From positions 1 to 42,090 of the forward strand of contig CANJPY010000039.1 of the NCBI GenBank assembly GCA_947476255.1: 42,090 bases of DNA, in the 5' to 3' direction. Numbering within the stretch: the stretch's first letter is position 1; each line of letters opens with the position of its first letter. Position numbers and translations under genes: made by a program. Shown one piece after another: positions 1 through 8,804 of the stretch. The notes below the pieces were generated by a model. The model worked only from the letters and a program-made list of their open reading frames with translations. It had not been told where the DNA came from and searched no databases. Origin of the DNA: Chthoniobacteraceae bacterium (GTDB lineage Bacteria; Verrucomicrobiota; Verrucomicrobiia; Chthoniobacterales; Chthoniobacteraceae).

Positions 1-321
1 AGCGAACAAACGATAAACCAAATCCTCGGAGTACTCGCGTTGTTCCCGGAAATCACCAAAGCCGTGCTTTTTGGCTCTCGAGCGAAGGGCGTCTCAAAGT
101 CTGGGTCCGATATCGATCTTGCGATTTGTGGCGAAGGACTCGACTGGCGAACACTGGGTAGAATTGAAGACGCTCTGGATGATCTTCTTCTTCCCTACTG
201 CTTCAGTTTGGTGATCGACAACCAAACGACGGATCCAGAACTCGCCGCTCATATCCGGAGGGTTGGATCCATTTTTTATATCAACGAAAAGCCAGCAGGA
301 AAGGTGCTTAACCCTCATTAG
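1..321 (+). CDS. MNT-type minimal nucleotidyltransferase, 5' partial
   Basis: The reading frame is open from base 1, so the start lies just left of the window; the internal TTG at 40 is not needed as a start. The signature LFGSRAKGVSKSGSDIDLAI is the GS-x(n)-DxD active site of minimal nucleotidyltransferases (MNT, Pol-beta fold), which bind NTP and metal through the two Asp residues. In this family such proteins are antitoxins or partners of HEPN or HI0074-like four-helix proteins, and the best characterised ones (MntA) AMPylate the HEPN toxin. No HEPN-like gene follows (the next gene is convergent), so any partner should lie upstream, outside the window. Family assignment is firm; the antitoxin role is inferred. 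Confidence 0.85.
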   Translation, partial: SEQTINQILGVLALFPEITKAVLFGSRAKGVSKSGSDIDLAICGEGLDWRTLGRIEDALDDLLLPYCFSLVIDNQTTDPELAAHIRRVGSIFYINEKPAGKVLNPH

Positions 322-415
322 GCTCCCGTGGAGGAGATGCGCAAAGAAATCCTGCATCCGGACCTTGCGGCTTCCGTTGATCAAAAACGGTGACGCAAAT
401 GGCTCAGACACTTGA

Positions 416-1324
416 TCACCTGAGGCGCAACAAATCGCCCTCCACAAAAAGAGTGCCGCAGCCGTCGCCATCCTCGAGGAGGTCCTCCACAACGGCGTTT
501 CCTATGAGGCGTTCCACCGCATCGCGCATGGGGCGCGCGCCGAGACGTGGATGGAAGCCGTGACGGACAAGAAAGTTCAATACTTCAAAGCCAAATTCCA
601 ACACGTGGCCCAGGCCGGCGAGATAAGTGATCTCCCTTTCCAATAACAACTTCGCAAGTTTCAGTTGAACGTCGTAAGACAGCTTGTTGAAAACCAGCTT
701 CTCATTGATTCTCGCAAACAACTCGGGGCGGACGTGTTGTTGCGCCCGCGCGAGCACAATCCGCTCAAGCGACGCAAATGTGGAGTGCTCGAGATCAAGC
801 ACCTCCGAGGACGCTAAATTCGAGGTAAACACTACGTAAAAATCACTCAGATCCAGCGTCTTTCCGGCTGAGTTCGTGAGTCGCGAAGCATCAAGCACCT
901 GCAGGAAAACATCCAGATTCCATGGGTGCGCCTTTTCAATCTCGTCGAAAAGCAATGTTCCTCCTCCAGTATTCGAGCAACCACATCCGGAGTGTTCCGC
1001 ACTCGCGCAGATCCGGTCAATCAGGGCTGCCAGACTTCCCTGGGTTTGGTATTCGGACATATCAAAGCGGTGGAGGTGCTTATCTCCAAAAAGGAAGCGC
1101 GTGAAGGTTTGCGTCACTTCGGTTTTACCGACGCCAGTCGGACCCAAAAGGAGGAAGCTGCCCCGCGGACGCCCTGTTTTTCGTAGTCCCATCTCGCCTC
1201 GCAGGAGCGCTTCTGTGAGGCGGTCGATGATTTGTTCCTGTCCAAGAATGTTTTGAAGCAGGTGCGGCTTTAGGGTTTTAAGTTGTTCCAGCCGTTTTGC
1301 TTCAGGTCTGTCGGTTTTCTTCAT
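416..1324 (-). CDS. Single-domain AAA+ ATPase, ClpB/Hsp100 D2-like
   Basis: This 302-aa protein is essentially one Clp/Hsp100 D2 ATPase module. It shows Walker A GPTGVGKT (61-68), Walker B TLLFDEIEKAH (123-133), sensor 1 TSN (168-169 region), an arginine-finger segment RPELFARI (200-206) and sensor 2 GARPM (262-266), followed by the small D2 C-domain. It lacks the N-domain, the D1 ring and the coiled coil of full ClpB (about 850 aa). The family remodels or unfolds proteins in hexameric rings. It is transcribed divergently from the T4SS operon across 82 bases that contain an inverted repeat. A role in assembling or disassembling the secretion machine is plausible but inferred only from position. 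The two Cys in GCGCSN just before Walker B are unusual. Confidence 0.85.
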   Translation of the reverse strand: MKKTDRPEAKRLEQLKTLKPHLLQNILGQEQIIDRLTEALLRGEMGLRKTGRPRGSFLLLGPTGVGKTEVTQTFTRFLFGDKHLHRFDMSEYQTQGSLAALIDRICASAEHSGCGCSNTGGGTLLFDEIEKAHPWNLDVFLQVLDASRLTNSAGKTLDLSDFYVVFTSNLASSEVLDLEHSTFASLERIVLARAQQHVRPELFARINEKLVFNKLSYDVQLKLAKLLLEREITYLAGLGHVLEFGFEVLNFLVRHGFHPRLGARPMRDAVERLIGNAVVEDLLEDGDGCGTLFVEGDLLRLR

Positions 1325-1354
1325 GAAAAGATCCTAACCGCAAGAATCAACAAG

Positions 1355-1386
1355 GTTCCGCGACCGGCGGCGGAACATCGTTCCGC
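1355..1386. promoter_or_regulatory. Inverted/direct repeat in divergent intergenic region
   Basis: GTTCCGC at 1355-1361 and its perfect complement GCGGAAC at 1370-1376 form a 7-bp inverted repeat. A third copy, GTTCCGC, follows at 1380-1386. The element sits between the divergent Clp-like gene and the pilin gene and could be an operator for both. A TATGAT hexamer at 1395-1400 lies only 7 bases before the pilin ATG, which would imply a near-leaderless transcript if it is the -10 element. Regulation is inferred; the repeats are directly visible. Confidence 0.5.
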
Positions 1387-1406
1387 AAAGCCGATATGAT
1401 GACGCC

Positions 1407-1706
1407 ATGAACTTATTCTCAATGGCAGGTGCAGTTCGCTTTGCGCCACTCCTGGCTCAGGCGGCGAATGCGGGTTTGGTTGACGGTGCAAGCAGGGCGA
1501 TGGGAATCGTAATGCTCATCGGGTTTATATTCGGGACCATTTGTGTGGTCGGAGGCGGTTTTGCAATACGACGCGGAGACACAGACGCAGGCAAGCTCTC
1601 CATCATCGGCGGGCTGATTATAGCGGGTGCGCCGGCAATCGTGCGCTCACTGTTCACTGCTTTCGGTATTGGAGCATCAACCGTCGATATCGGCGCATTT
1701 CAATGA
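1407..1706 (+). CDS. virB2: VirB2/TrbC-like T4SS pilin subunit
   Basis: A 99-aa protein with an N-terminal hydrophobic stretch, a small-residue junction (AQAANAG), then two strong transmembrane helices at about 32-54 and 64-87 separated by a short charged loop RRGDTDAGK. This is the architecture of VirB2/TrbC major pilins, in which the loop faces the cytoplasm or pilus lumen. It is first in the operon and its stop overlaps the next start (ATGA at 1703-1706), the classic VirB2-VirB3 coupling. Sequence alone gives little identity to named pilins; the call rests on size, topology and order. Confidence 0.8.
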   Translation: MNLFSMAGAVRFAPLLAQAANAGLVDGASRAMGIVMLIGFIFGTICVVGGGFAIRRGDTDAGKLSIIGGLIIAGAPAIVRSLFTAFGIGASTVDIGAFQ

Positions 1707-2068
1707 AAGCCAGTGAGCTCCATCTCTCCGACACCAACAGCGCCGACGATTCCGACGGACGTACCTGGGGTTTGGACGGCGGCCTCTTCTGGGTTGTGGC
1801 CGCCGGAAGCTTTCTATCTGTGGCCGTACTCCTCGTGATGTTCAGCGTGGTGCATCAGAGTTTTACTGCCTCTGCCGCGATTTCAGCGATGCCCGTAGCT
1901 TTTTCAATCACGTACGTTCTCGCATTCCGGAAAGGCAAACCTGCCGGCTACGACAGAGACCTTTTGGAAACCTGGATCAATGGGGCAGCCTTAACGCCAG
2001 ACCCACAAACCGTGCTTAAGCATCCCTTACTGCAATCGAGAAATGGCTCTACGCAATTCGTTCATTGA
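1703..2068 (+). CDS. virB3: VirB3/TrbD-like inner-membrane T4SS protein
   Basis: The start is the ATG at 1703, inside the ATGA overlap with the pilin gene; the open frame extends upstream to 1541, but that part is a shadow of virB2. The 121-aa product has an acidic N-terminus, then two adjacent hydrophobic segments (about 28-50 and 54-72) and a soluble C-terminal tail. VirB3/TrbD proteins are about 100 aa with this topology, lie between virB2 and virB4, and partner the VirB4 ATPase in the inner membrane. The 3' end overlaps virB4 by 26 bases, suggesting translational coupling. Confidence 0.75.
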   Translation: MKASELHLSDTNSADDSDGRTWGLDGGLFWVVAAGSFLSVAVLLVMFSVVHQSFTASAAISAMPVAFSITYVLAFRKGKPAGYDRDLLETWINGAALTPDPQTVLKHPLLQSRNGSTQFVH

Positions 2069-4799
2069 AGCGGCCCCAAACGGGTTTTTTATCCGTGATT
2101 TATTGGTGTTTAATGGCCTTCAAAAAGGAGGCTATGTTTCCAAGGGCTTTGTTTTTGAAGCGCCCGACTTCAGCAACGCATCAGCCTCCGAACTCAATAC
2201 ATTCCAGCAGCAACTTTCAATCATGCTGGCCTCGCTGGGAGAAAATCAGCGGCTTCAAATTCAATGGTATTGTGACTCCGATTACCAACAGGAACTGTTG
2301 CGGTATCAGGATGAAACAAAACGGGCTTCGAACCTGTGGACCCGCCGCGTTCGCAACGAGCGGTTCGTGCGGTTTTGGAACGCAATGCTCGAACGCCGAC
2401 TGCGGCGGCAAAAATTGATTTTCTACGTTTCACGGCAACTGGAGACGGCGCCTGAGTTTGATGCCTCGGAAAAAGATCTCACGCAGCATTACAAACACCT
2501 GCTCGACCAACTCGAACAGGAGTTCGCTCAAATTCGGCACACGCTCGAAACGATATTCAATGGCCAGGGGGTGAGAATCACATCGATGACGGATGCCGAG
2601 CACTACAGGCACTATGCGTCGTTTTTGAATCCGTCCTACGTGGAACGTTTCAACTATGACCCGACGGAAACGTTCTCACCCTCAAGCAGTATTCAGCAGA
2701 ACTGCTGGCATAGCGAAGGCGTGGCCCAGGCTGAGAGCGGGTTCTGGATGGATGGTTATTATCACACGGTGATCAGTCTGAGTCGCTGGCCCAAAACCAC
2801 ATTTCCGGGGATTGTCCACAGACTCACCAATCTCTCGCTTTTGGAATACGCCATCACGGTGAATATTGAACCTCTTCCGGTAGCCAGGGAGATCGCCAAG
2901 GAGGAGAAGGCGCACGAACGCATAGCGGGTGATTTTGCCAGCGAGGGAAAACTCTCTTTGAGAACGGCACTTCAAAAGAAGCAACGGAAGATCGACGCCC
3001 TTGCTCAAGGGCACACGCTCCCATTCACCGTGCTTTTTGTAATTCGCGTTTGGGACAAGACCAAGACCGGTCTCAACGCAAAAGTGATGGCAATCAAGAG
3101 CGCGATCAATTCGATGAATGGGGCGCAATACTTTGAATCGAGCCTGCCCGGCACCACGCGGAGACTGTTTTATCAGACATGGCCCGGATGGACATGGGGC
3201 AGGTCTGCACATCAAAAGCTGTACGCTGAACACCAGTATCTTGCAGACATGCTTCCGGTAAACTCGACGTTTACAGGGCATCTCGCGACGGCTGAAGCCC
3301 TGTATGAGGGAAATGCGGGAAATCTCGTCGGAGTTAAAACGTTCTCCGGAAAACAGGGAGAGCAAACACCCCAGCACGCCGTCCTCCTGGGAATGAGCGG
3401 CACGGGAAAGTCGGTAACCGTATGCGACCTGCTTTCGCAAACTGAGGTTTATTACGATTACACCGTCATCATTGAAGAAGGCCTTTCGTACGGGATTTAC
3501 ACCAGGACTGTCGAACCCACGGCGGAACCCATCATCCTTCAGCCAGACGGCGCACTGACACTTAACTACCTTGATACGGCCGGACTGCCGTTGACCTCTT
3601 TGCACCTGTCCACGGCAACTGCACTTGTGGCGAGAATGGCGGGAATCAGCAGCGACGAGGAGAAGCAAATGCTGAGGCAGGCCCAAATTGCAAAATATCT
3701 GAACCAGTTGTATGACGATGTGTACCACGATTGGAGCCGTAAGCACCCGGGTTGCGCAGAGACGGTTGCCAGAAAAGCATTCGGGCTTGCCAAGTTCCGA
3801 AAGGAAAGGATGCGGACCGGAGCAGCTGGTCTCGACGCTTTCGTTGATTTCAGAGACTGGGAGAAGACAAATCCGGACGAGGCGCAGGCATTTCTGGCGG
3901 CAACCGATACTGGAGATGTTCTGAAATTTGCGAAGTCTCCCGCAACGGCGCGCGAGGTGAGAAATCTCGCTTTCGCGCAGTTTAAAAGAGACGAGTTTCC
4001 CACGCATCGAATGCTTCAGGAGTTGTTGCAACTGGAGGCGTCCGGAAGCGACAAGGAACAGCTCAGGCACCTTGCAACCCTGCTGCTGCCATGGTGCCGG
4101 GATGGTGGTTATGGCGCCTTGTTTGACGGGGAAACCAACATCAGCCTAAGCGGTAAAATCGCCCACTTTGAACTCGGCTATATTCCGGATTCCGCCAAGG
4201 AACTGAAGTCAGCTGCCGGCTTTCTGATCACAAACTACACGCGGCAGCACATCATTTCGATGCCTCGTTCTTTGAAGAAACGCAATGTTTACGAGGAGGT
4301 TGCCCGGTTTATGGACATTCCGGAAGGGGAGAAGATTGTTCGCGAAAGCTATGCCCAGATGCGGAAGTTTAACACCTGGAACATTTCGATCGTTCAGCAG
4401 TACGCGCGTTTCAAAGAGAGCCGTATTCGTTCCGCCGTCTTCGGCAACAGCAGGCAGTTTTTTCTCATGCGCCAGAATGACCGCGGTGATCTGGAGGATA
4501 TTGCCGCTGACATCGCCCTGCCGGAGGTGACAAAGCAGAGCATCATGGGGTACCCGCTTCCGGACCAGCAGACCGGCGAGAAGTTTGCTGCCTTCACCTA
4601 CTACCACACGGACGGCCAGCGGGCGATATGCGGCACGGCTCACAACGTGGCATCTGCAGAGATGCTCTATTGCAGCAGCACCAGCGGTGAACACTTTGAG
4701 GAGCGGGCGCGGGAGTTGAAGCAATTTCGAGATATCATTGAAGGGATTGCTCAGGGCGCCCATGCGGAGACCACGGTCGGGGGAGGCTATGTATCATGA
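2043..4799 (+). CDS. virB4: VirB4/TrbE-type T4SS ATPase
   Basis: At 918 aa it has the usual VirB4/TrbE length. The N-terminal half resembles the membrane-associated VirB4 N-domain; the C-terminal half is a RecA-like motor with Walker A GMSGTGKS (450-457). VirB4 hexamers power pilus assembly and substrate passage. The segment expected to hold Walker B reads KRNVYEEVARFM (about 747-758), with Glu-Glu and no following Trp instead of the common DEAW/DEFW. The conserved MRKFN...IVQQYARF stretch follows it, so the fold is intact. The gene overlaps virB3 (26 bases) and the downstream lipoprotein gene (ATGA at 4796-4799). Identification is secure; the practical effect of the altered Walker B is unknown. 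Confidence 0.92.
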   Translation: MALRNSFIEAAPNGFFIRDLLVFNGLQKGGYVSKGFVFEAPDFSNASASELNTFQQQLSIMLASLGENQRLQIQWYCDSDYQQELLRYQDETKRASNLWTRRVRNERFVRFWNAMLERRLRRQKLIFYVSRQLETAPEFDASEKDLTQHYKHLLDQLEQEFAQIRHTLETIFNGQGVRITSMTDAEHYRHYASFLNPSYVERFNYDPTETFSPSSSIQQNCWHSEGVAQAESGFWMDGYYHTVISLSRWPKTTFPGIVHRLTNLSLLEYAITVNIEPLPVAREIAKEEKAHERIAGDFASEGKLSLRTALQKKQRKIDALAQGHTLPFTVLFVIRVWDKTKTGLNAKVMAIKSAINSMNGAQYFESSLPGTTRRLFYQTWPGWTWGRSAHQKLYAEHQYLADMLPVNSTFTGHLATAEALYEGNAGNLVGVKTFSGKQGEQTPQHAVLLGMSGTGKSVTVCDLLSQTEVYYDYTVIIEEGLSYGIYTRTVEPTAEPIILQPDGALTLNYLDTAGLPLTSLHLSTATALVARMAGISSDEEKQMLRQAQIAKYLNQLYDDVYHDWSRKHPGCAETVARKAFGLAKFRKERMRTGAAGLDAFVDFRDWEKTNPDEAQAFLAATDTGDVLKFAKSPATAREVRNLAFAQFKRDEFPTHRMLQELLQLEASGSDKEQLRHLATLLLPWCRDGGYGALFDGETNISLSGKIAHFELGYIPDSAKELKSAAGFLITNYTRQHIISMPRSLKKRNVYEEVARFMDIPEGEKIVRESYAQMRKFNTWNISIVQQYARFKESRIRSAVFGNSRQFFLMRQNDRGDLEDIAADIALPEVTKQSIMGYPLPDQQTGEKFAAFTYYHTDGQRAICGTAHNVASAEMLYCSSTSGEHFEERARELKQFRDIIEGIAQGAHAETTVGGGYVS

Positions 4800-5215
4800 A
4801 ATCGTATATCACTATTCTGAGCTTGTGCGGCAGTTTGTGGTTATCAGGGTGCGCCGGAACGCGGCGCGCCAGCATCGACATCGCGAGTGCCGGCATAGGC
4901 GCCTTTGCCGGCAACAAACTCGGGCATGGAAAGCCCTTGTCCGCGGTCGCCGGAGCAAGCGCTGGCGTCTTAGCTGGGGAAGTCCTGAACTACGCGAACG
5001 AGGTTCAGGAGAAGACGGCATACTCTGAGGGCTTTGAGAAAGGACGGAGCGATGCCGCCAAACAGCAGTACTGGATCATGGTGAACCAGCAGAAACGCAA
5101 CGGCGACAGGGCTGGAGAGGACTGCGTCAGCTTTTATGAAGTACCCCTGCCGGAGCGGCGTATAGACGGTGTCACACTCAATCCAACAACGAAGATTTTG
5201 AGAATCGAGGAATAG
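4796..5215 (+). CDS. Glycine-zipper lipoprotein of the T4SS cluster
   Basis: A 139-aa protein with a type II signal peptide: a hydrophobic core then lipobox LSGC, giving a lipidated Cys at about residue 19. It is followed by a Gly/Ala-rich zipper (GIGAFAGNKLG...AVAGASAGVLAG, about 33-62) typical of outer-membrane-associated glycine-zipper proteins, then a charged, probably helical region and a soluble tail. It starts within the stop of virB4 (ATGA). Position and lipidation suggest an outer-membrane accessory of the secretion channel. It is not a recognisable VirB7, and a second lipoprotein follows virB10. Confidence 0.75.
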   Translation: MKSYITILSLCGSLWLSGCAGTRRASIDIASAGIGAFAGNKLGHGKPLSAVAGASAGVLAGEVLNYANEVQEKTAYSEGFEKGRSDAAKQQYWIMVNQQKRNGDRAGEDCVSFYEVPLPERRIDGVTLNPTTKILRIEE

Positions 5216-5253
5216 ACGCCGGGAAATCACAGGCACCAGAAAGGAGGGAAAAC

Positions 5254-6066
5254 GTGAAACGCACGGGTAAAAATATATTGGCGCTGCTGCTGGCATGTCT
5301 TTCGGGCAGCGCATCGGGCCAATGGGTTGTAGTGGATCCGGCAATGATTGCCCAGGATGCGCGCAACCAGATCCTCGACCTCGCGAAGTACATCGAAATG
5401 ATCAACAACCAGGTCGCGCAGATCAACAACATGGTTGAGCAGTTGAATGTGATGAACACCCAGAACAGGGCTTTTGGAAACCCGGCGCAGTTGATTAATA
5501 TTTCGGGCGCTGGCGGAACCATCCAGGGGCTTCATACTGGTGGAGTAGGACAGGCGCCAAGCAGTCTGGAGCGGGCGGCTTCGGGATTGGATTCACTGCG
5601 GAACAATAGCAATGGAACGTATCAGACGGTCGAGTCTGTGTCGCTCTCAGGAGCAAAGGTCGTGAGGTCGGTCGATTCTTACAGGCGGTTTGGTGTGATC
5701 GAAAATACGACCAGCAATTATGGCTCGGTCTATGAGGATGCGCAGAGGCGTCGAGCAAGTGCGAAGGCAAGAATGGCGGAAACGCTCTGCCGGCTCCAAT
5801 CAGCAGCCACCGCATCGGAAGCGCAGAAATTACAGGGCGTGTTGGCAGGTGAGGCTGCCGAACTTCAGTCTCTTGAGCAGGAGCTGAGCATCGCTGCCAT
5901 GCAATCCGTGGTGCAGGACATCGCCAACCGGAATGATGTTTTTAAGCAGCAGCAGGCCCAGTCTGAGGATATTGTCGCAGACCGGCAGGACGCACTGATG
6001 AAGTTCGGTATCCTGATGGCGCCTGACGTTAGCAACGGGCTCCGATTTGGGAGGAATAGGCAATGA
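5254..6066 (+). CDS. virB5: VirB5/TrbJ-like periplasmic T4SS protein
   Basis: The start is GTG 5254, preceded by a strong Shine-Dalgarno AAGGAGGG at 5241-5248, one of the few good ribosome sites in the window. The 270-aa product has a cleavable signal peptide (predicted cut after SASG, about residue 22), the QWVVVDP motif seen at the mature N-terminus of TrbJ proteins, then long helices with Asn/Gln-rich heptads (DLAKYIEMINNQVAQINN). TrbJ/VirB5 proteins are minor pilus components or adhesins. The stop overlaps the virB6 start. Confidence 0.85.
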   Translation: MKRTGKNILALLLACLSGSASGQWVVVDPAMIAQDARNQILDLAKYIEMINNQVAQINNMVEQLNVMNTQNRAFGNPAQLINISGAGGTIQGLHTGGVGQAPSSLERAASGLDSLRNNSNGTYQTVESVSLSGAKVVRSVDSYRRFGVIENTTSNYGSVYEDAQRRRASAKARMAETLCRLQSAATASEAQKLQGVLAGEAAELQSLEQELSIAAMQSVVQDIANRNDVFKQQQAQSEDIVADRQDALMKFGILMAPDVSNGLRFGRNRQ

Positions 6067-7247
6067 TGATGCTTGGCGCTCTTCCCACCTTTACACGGCT
6101 GTTCCCGAACTTTCAGGAACAGTGCGGTGCGGTTCATAAACTGCTCCTGCCAGTTGCGGCAGTGCTGCTGGTGGCTGGAATTGTCGCTCAAGTCCAGCAC
6201 CTACGTTCCGGGCGTCCGATGCTACAACTTATCGGAAGTACGGCGGTCATTGTGATGTGCATAGCCTTCTACGGGGACTGGACAGACATGGCGACTGATG
6301 CCATGCAGACAATTGTCCATAAGATGGATGCAGCGCCCGAGAAAAGTGCACAGCGATACCTTGAAGTGTTGGTCGCAAAGGAGAATCCAAAGGAGAAGAG
6401 TGGCTGGTTTGGGCTGCCTAGCAGCGCCCAAATGTCTGAAGCAATTCTTTGGGGACTCCTCAGCATGATTGGACTGTTGGCCCAGTTTCTAATGTGGGGT
6501 GCATACGTCTTGCAGAAATTTTTCCTCGGACTCAGCTACGCATTTGCCCCGATTTTTCTGGGAATGCTCGCGGTCCGTTCTACCAGTCACATTGGTTCCC
6601 GATACATTCTTGGAAGCATAGGAATCATTGCCTGGCCGCTTGGTTGGGCGGCCGCATCAATTGGCACAAGCAATTTGATCGACCTTGCGACAGAACAGGG
6701 ACTTGTGGTGGTTGGCAATGCCTATGGCCTCCAGACTATTCTTGCGGGGGCAGTCATCGGTGGCTGGATTATCATCACGACGCTCATCGCGCCAGTGATC
6801 ATTCAAAATGCAGTGACGAGCGGCGCCCAGGTGGGCGGTGCGCTCATTGGAGGGGCAATCACTGCGGCAACGGCCGCGATCTCCTCGGGAGCATCTGGGG
6901 CGGTTGGTGTCGGTGCTGGAGGCGCTGGTGTTGCAGGAATGAGCGCGGCGGCGGGAGTTGGGGCTGCTGGCAGTCTGGCGGGTTCAGCGATGCATGGAGG
7001 CGGTCCGCCGATGAGCGGAAATATGTCAGCAAGCATTGCACAAGCAATGCAGGGCGGCCGGGGCGCATCAGCCGTTTCATCTGGCTCTCCGGGGGATGTT
7101 CAACGGAAACCCGGAGGCAATGAGAAATCCGGAGGCTCTGGCGCTTCAGCCTTAAACCAAGCGCCGTTCAATAGTGCGGATCCGTGCAATGACGCAGAGG
7201 CGCAAAGCCTCACAGAGCCAGCAAGACAAACGGGAGAACGCAAATGA
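6063..7247 (+). CDS. virB6: VirB6/TrbL-like polytopic inner-membrane protein
   Basis: A 394-aa protein with about six hydrophobic helices between residues 20 and 265, including a Trp/Leu-rich core (WGLLSMIGLLAQFLMWGAYV) typical of TrbL/VirB6. A long Gly/Ala/Ser-rich low-complexity region (about 250-345) and a hydrophilic tail follow. VirB6 forms the inner-membrane channel of P-type systems and lies between virB5 and virB8, as here. It overlaps the genes on both sides by four bases (6063-6066 and 7244-7247). The start has three successive ATG codons at 6063, 6066 and 6069. Confidence 0.88.
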   Translation: MMMLGALPTFTRLFPNFQEQCGAVHKLLLPVAAVLLVAGIVAQVQHLRSGRPMLQLIGSTAVIVMCIAFYGDWTDMATDAMQTIVHKMDAAPEKSAQRYLEVLVAKENPKEKSGWFGLPSSAQMSEAILWGLLSMIGLLAQFLMWGAYVLQKFFLGLSYAFAPIFLGMLAVRSTSHIGSRYILGSIGIIAWPLGWAAASIGTSNLIDLATEQGLVVVGNAYGLQTILAGAVIGGWIIITTLIAPVIIQNAVTSGAQVGGALIGGAITAATAAISSGASGAVGVGAGGAGVAGMSAAAGVGAAGSLAGSAMHGGGPPMSGNMSASIAQAMQGGRGASAVSSGSPGDVQRKPGGNEKSGGSGASALNQAPFNSADPCNDAEAQSLTEPARQTGERK

Positions 7248-7915
7248 ATCACACGGGACCAATTGAGGGACTGCGGAAAACACAGATTGATCATGGTTCA
7301 GTGCGCCCCCATCGCGCTGAATCGGATTGCATTCAGATTTTTGTAAACAAGGACCGAACGGCGTTTATTTGGTTTTGCGTTGCGTGCGTGTCTGCCGCTT
7401 TTGCGGTGTGCGAGCCGTATGTTTTAATTTCGAAACTTAAGCAGACGGAGCGCGTGGTGATCATTGATCCAGCCGGCACCTACTACTTGTCGCCACTGCT
7501 GGACTTTAAAGATGCGAAGGAGTTTCACGTTCAGCAGAGCACACTTGCTGTGGGGGCTCTTTTGGAACGGCAGCCACAAGGGTTCGATCACCCTGAATTA
7601 CTGAAGCAAATCCTGCTGAAATCCGCATTTGAAAAAGCGCAACGTCAGCTCCTTGGCGAGAGCTCTGAATTCAAGGCCAAGCAACTGCATCAAAAGCCCG
7701 AGGTGTCGAAGATAGACGTCCTTGAAACACGCGAGGACATCGTCATGACCCAGGTCACAGGACAGCTCGTGCGGACGGGAATTTTTGAAGGGCAACCCTT
7801 TAGCGAGGCTGTCCCGTTTAAGTTGGCGCTCAAGTTCAAGCGAAACCCAGACATGAGCAAGAACGGAAGATTTCCCACAGCAGTCATCGACTTCAAATAT
7901 GAAACGAATCGTTAG
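7244..7915 (+). CDS. virB8: VirB8/TrbF-like assembly factor
   Basis: A 223-aa bitopic protein: cytoplasmic N-terminus of about 40 residues, one transmembrane helix (about 42-65), then a periplasmic domain. It shows the usual VirB8/TrbF length and position between virB6 and virB9. VirB8 nucleates the core complex by contacting VirB9 and VirB10. The sequence is divergent and the periplasmic NTF2-like domain cannot be proved by eye, so gene order carries much of the call. The gene overlaps the next by 17 bases. Confidence 0.75.
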   Translation: MNHTGPIEGLRKTQIDHGSVRPHRAESDCIQIFVNKDRTAFIWFCVACVSAAFAVCEPYVLISKLKQTERVVIIDPAGTYYLSPLLDFKDAKEFHVQQSTLAVGALLERQPQGFDHPELLKQILLKSAFEKAQRQLLGESSEFKAKQLHQKPEVSKIDVLETREDIVMTQVTGQLVRTGIFEGQPFSEAVPFKLALKFKRNPDMSKNGRFPTAVIDFKYETNR

Positions 7916-8804
7916 GCCATTGGCTATTACAGCGCATCTGCTCATTCAATCTTCGCTGGCGTTTGCTCGCGGAGATCAACGCGTGCAAGAGACGGAATTG
8001 GAAGAGCACAACGTTTATACAGTCCCGGTTTCGACGGCCCGTGTAACAACGATTAGTTTTCCTACCCCGATTTCTGCCATTGATGCAGCGCTCGTAAGCA
8101 TTGATGGGAAATCAAATGGGCTGTTCCAACTCGCTCACAAGGCCGGATCGAGTTTCTTCTCCGTGAGAACTCTTGTGCACGACGCTCGAACAAACCTCAA
8201 CGTACGCTGCAACAACAAGACCTACATCGTTGAATTGCAGGACAGCATGGATCCTGTGTTGTCACTTGTTTTCAAGCTGCCCACGGACATTTCGCGCACG
8301 GCGGTTACCCGAAACGGGGTCACGCCCGGTATGCTGGTTGGATTGTTAGACAAAGCCAAAGCGTTTCCGTTGTTAAAACTTCACCATCCTGAGGCTGTTG
8401 AGCGCGTTGAGACGGCTGTCTACGAGGCTGGGAAATGTATGTCGGACTACAAAGACTTCACAGTCCATGTGGAGGAGGCTTTCCGCTTTGATCCGCAGGA
8501 CACGTTGGTTTTTCGAATCATGCTGAGGAACCTTACGGACCGCGAGATTCAGTATCGGCGCGAAGGCTTCTCGCTGCGTGTTGGCGATCGCCTCTACCCA
8601 CAGTCCATCAGCGATGCAACCGGCCTAATCCCACCGCTGAGCACGACGGAGGTTTATTTCGCGGTGACGGGGACGCCTGATGGCGGGCGAAACGATGTTT
8701 CTCTTAAAAATGAATTTAGCGTTCTCGTGGAAAGATCCGCACGTGACCCGCAAAAGGTCTCGCCGCCACGCATCTCAAAACAACTGGAGGGCCTGGCTAA
8801 GTGA
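7899..8804 (+). CDS. virB9: VirB9/TrbG-like outer-membrane core protein
   Basis: A 301-aa protein with an N-terminal signal peptide (cleaved near AFARG, about residue 25) and an all-beta-looking secretory domain. VirB9/TrbG proteins have two beta domains and form the outer-membrane-proximal ring with VirB10 and VirB7. It lies immediately before virB10 and overlaps both neighbours (7899-7915 and 8801-8804). Its sequence is diverged from textbook VirB9, so the family call depends on location, export signal and size. The ATG at 7899 lies inside the 3' end of virB8. Confidence 0.7.
   Translation: MKRIVRPLAITAHLLIQSSLAFARGDQRVQETELEEHNVYTVPVSTARVTTISFPTPISAIDAALVSIDGKSNGLFQLAHKAGSSFFSVRTLVHDARTNLNVRCNNKTYIVELQDSMDPVLSLVFKLPTDISRTAVTRNGVTPGMLVGLLDKAKAFPLLKLHHPEAVERVETAVYEAGKCMSDYKDFTVHVEEAFRFDPQDTLVFRIMLRNLTDREIQYRREGFSLRVGDRLYPQSISDATGLIPPLSTTEVYFAVTGTPDGGRNDVSLKNEFSVLVERSARDPQKVSPPRISKQLEGLAK

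Noticed and set aside
94-492. 132-codon minus-strand frame at the left edge
   Set aside because: Antisense to the nucleotidyltransferase signature and overlapping the Clp-like gene; composition is not protein-like.
2682-4070. 462-codon minus-strand frame inside virB4
   Set aside because: Shadow of the virB4 gene; Cys/Arg/His-rich and no motif, while the plus strand has Walker A and full VirB4 length.
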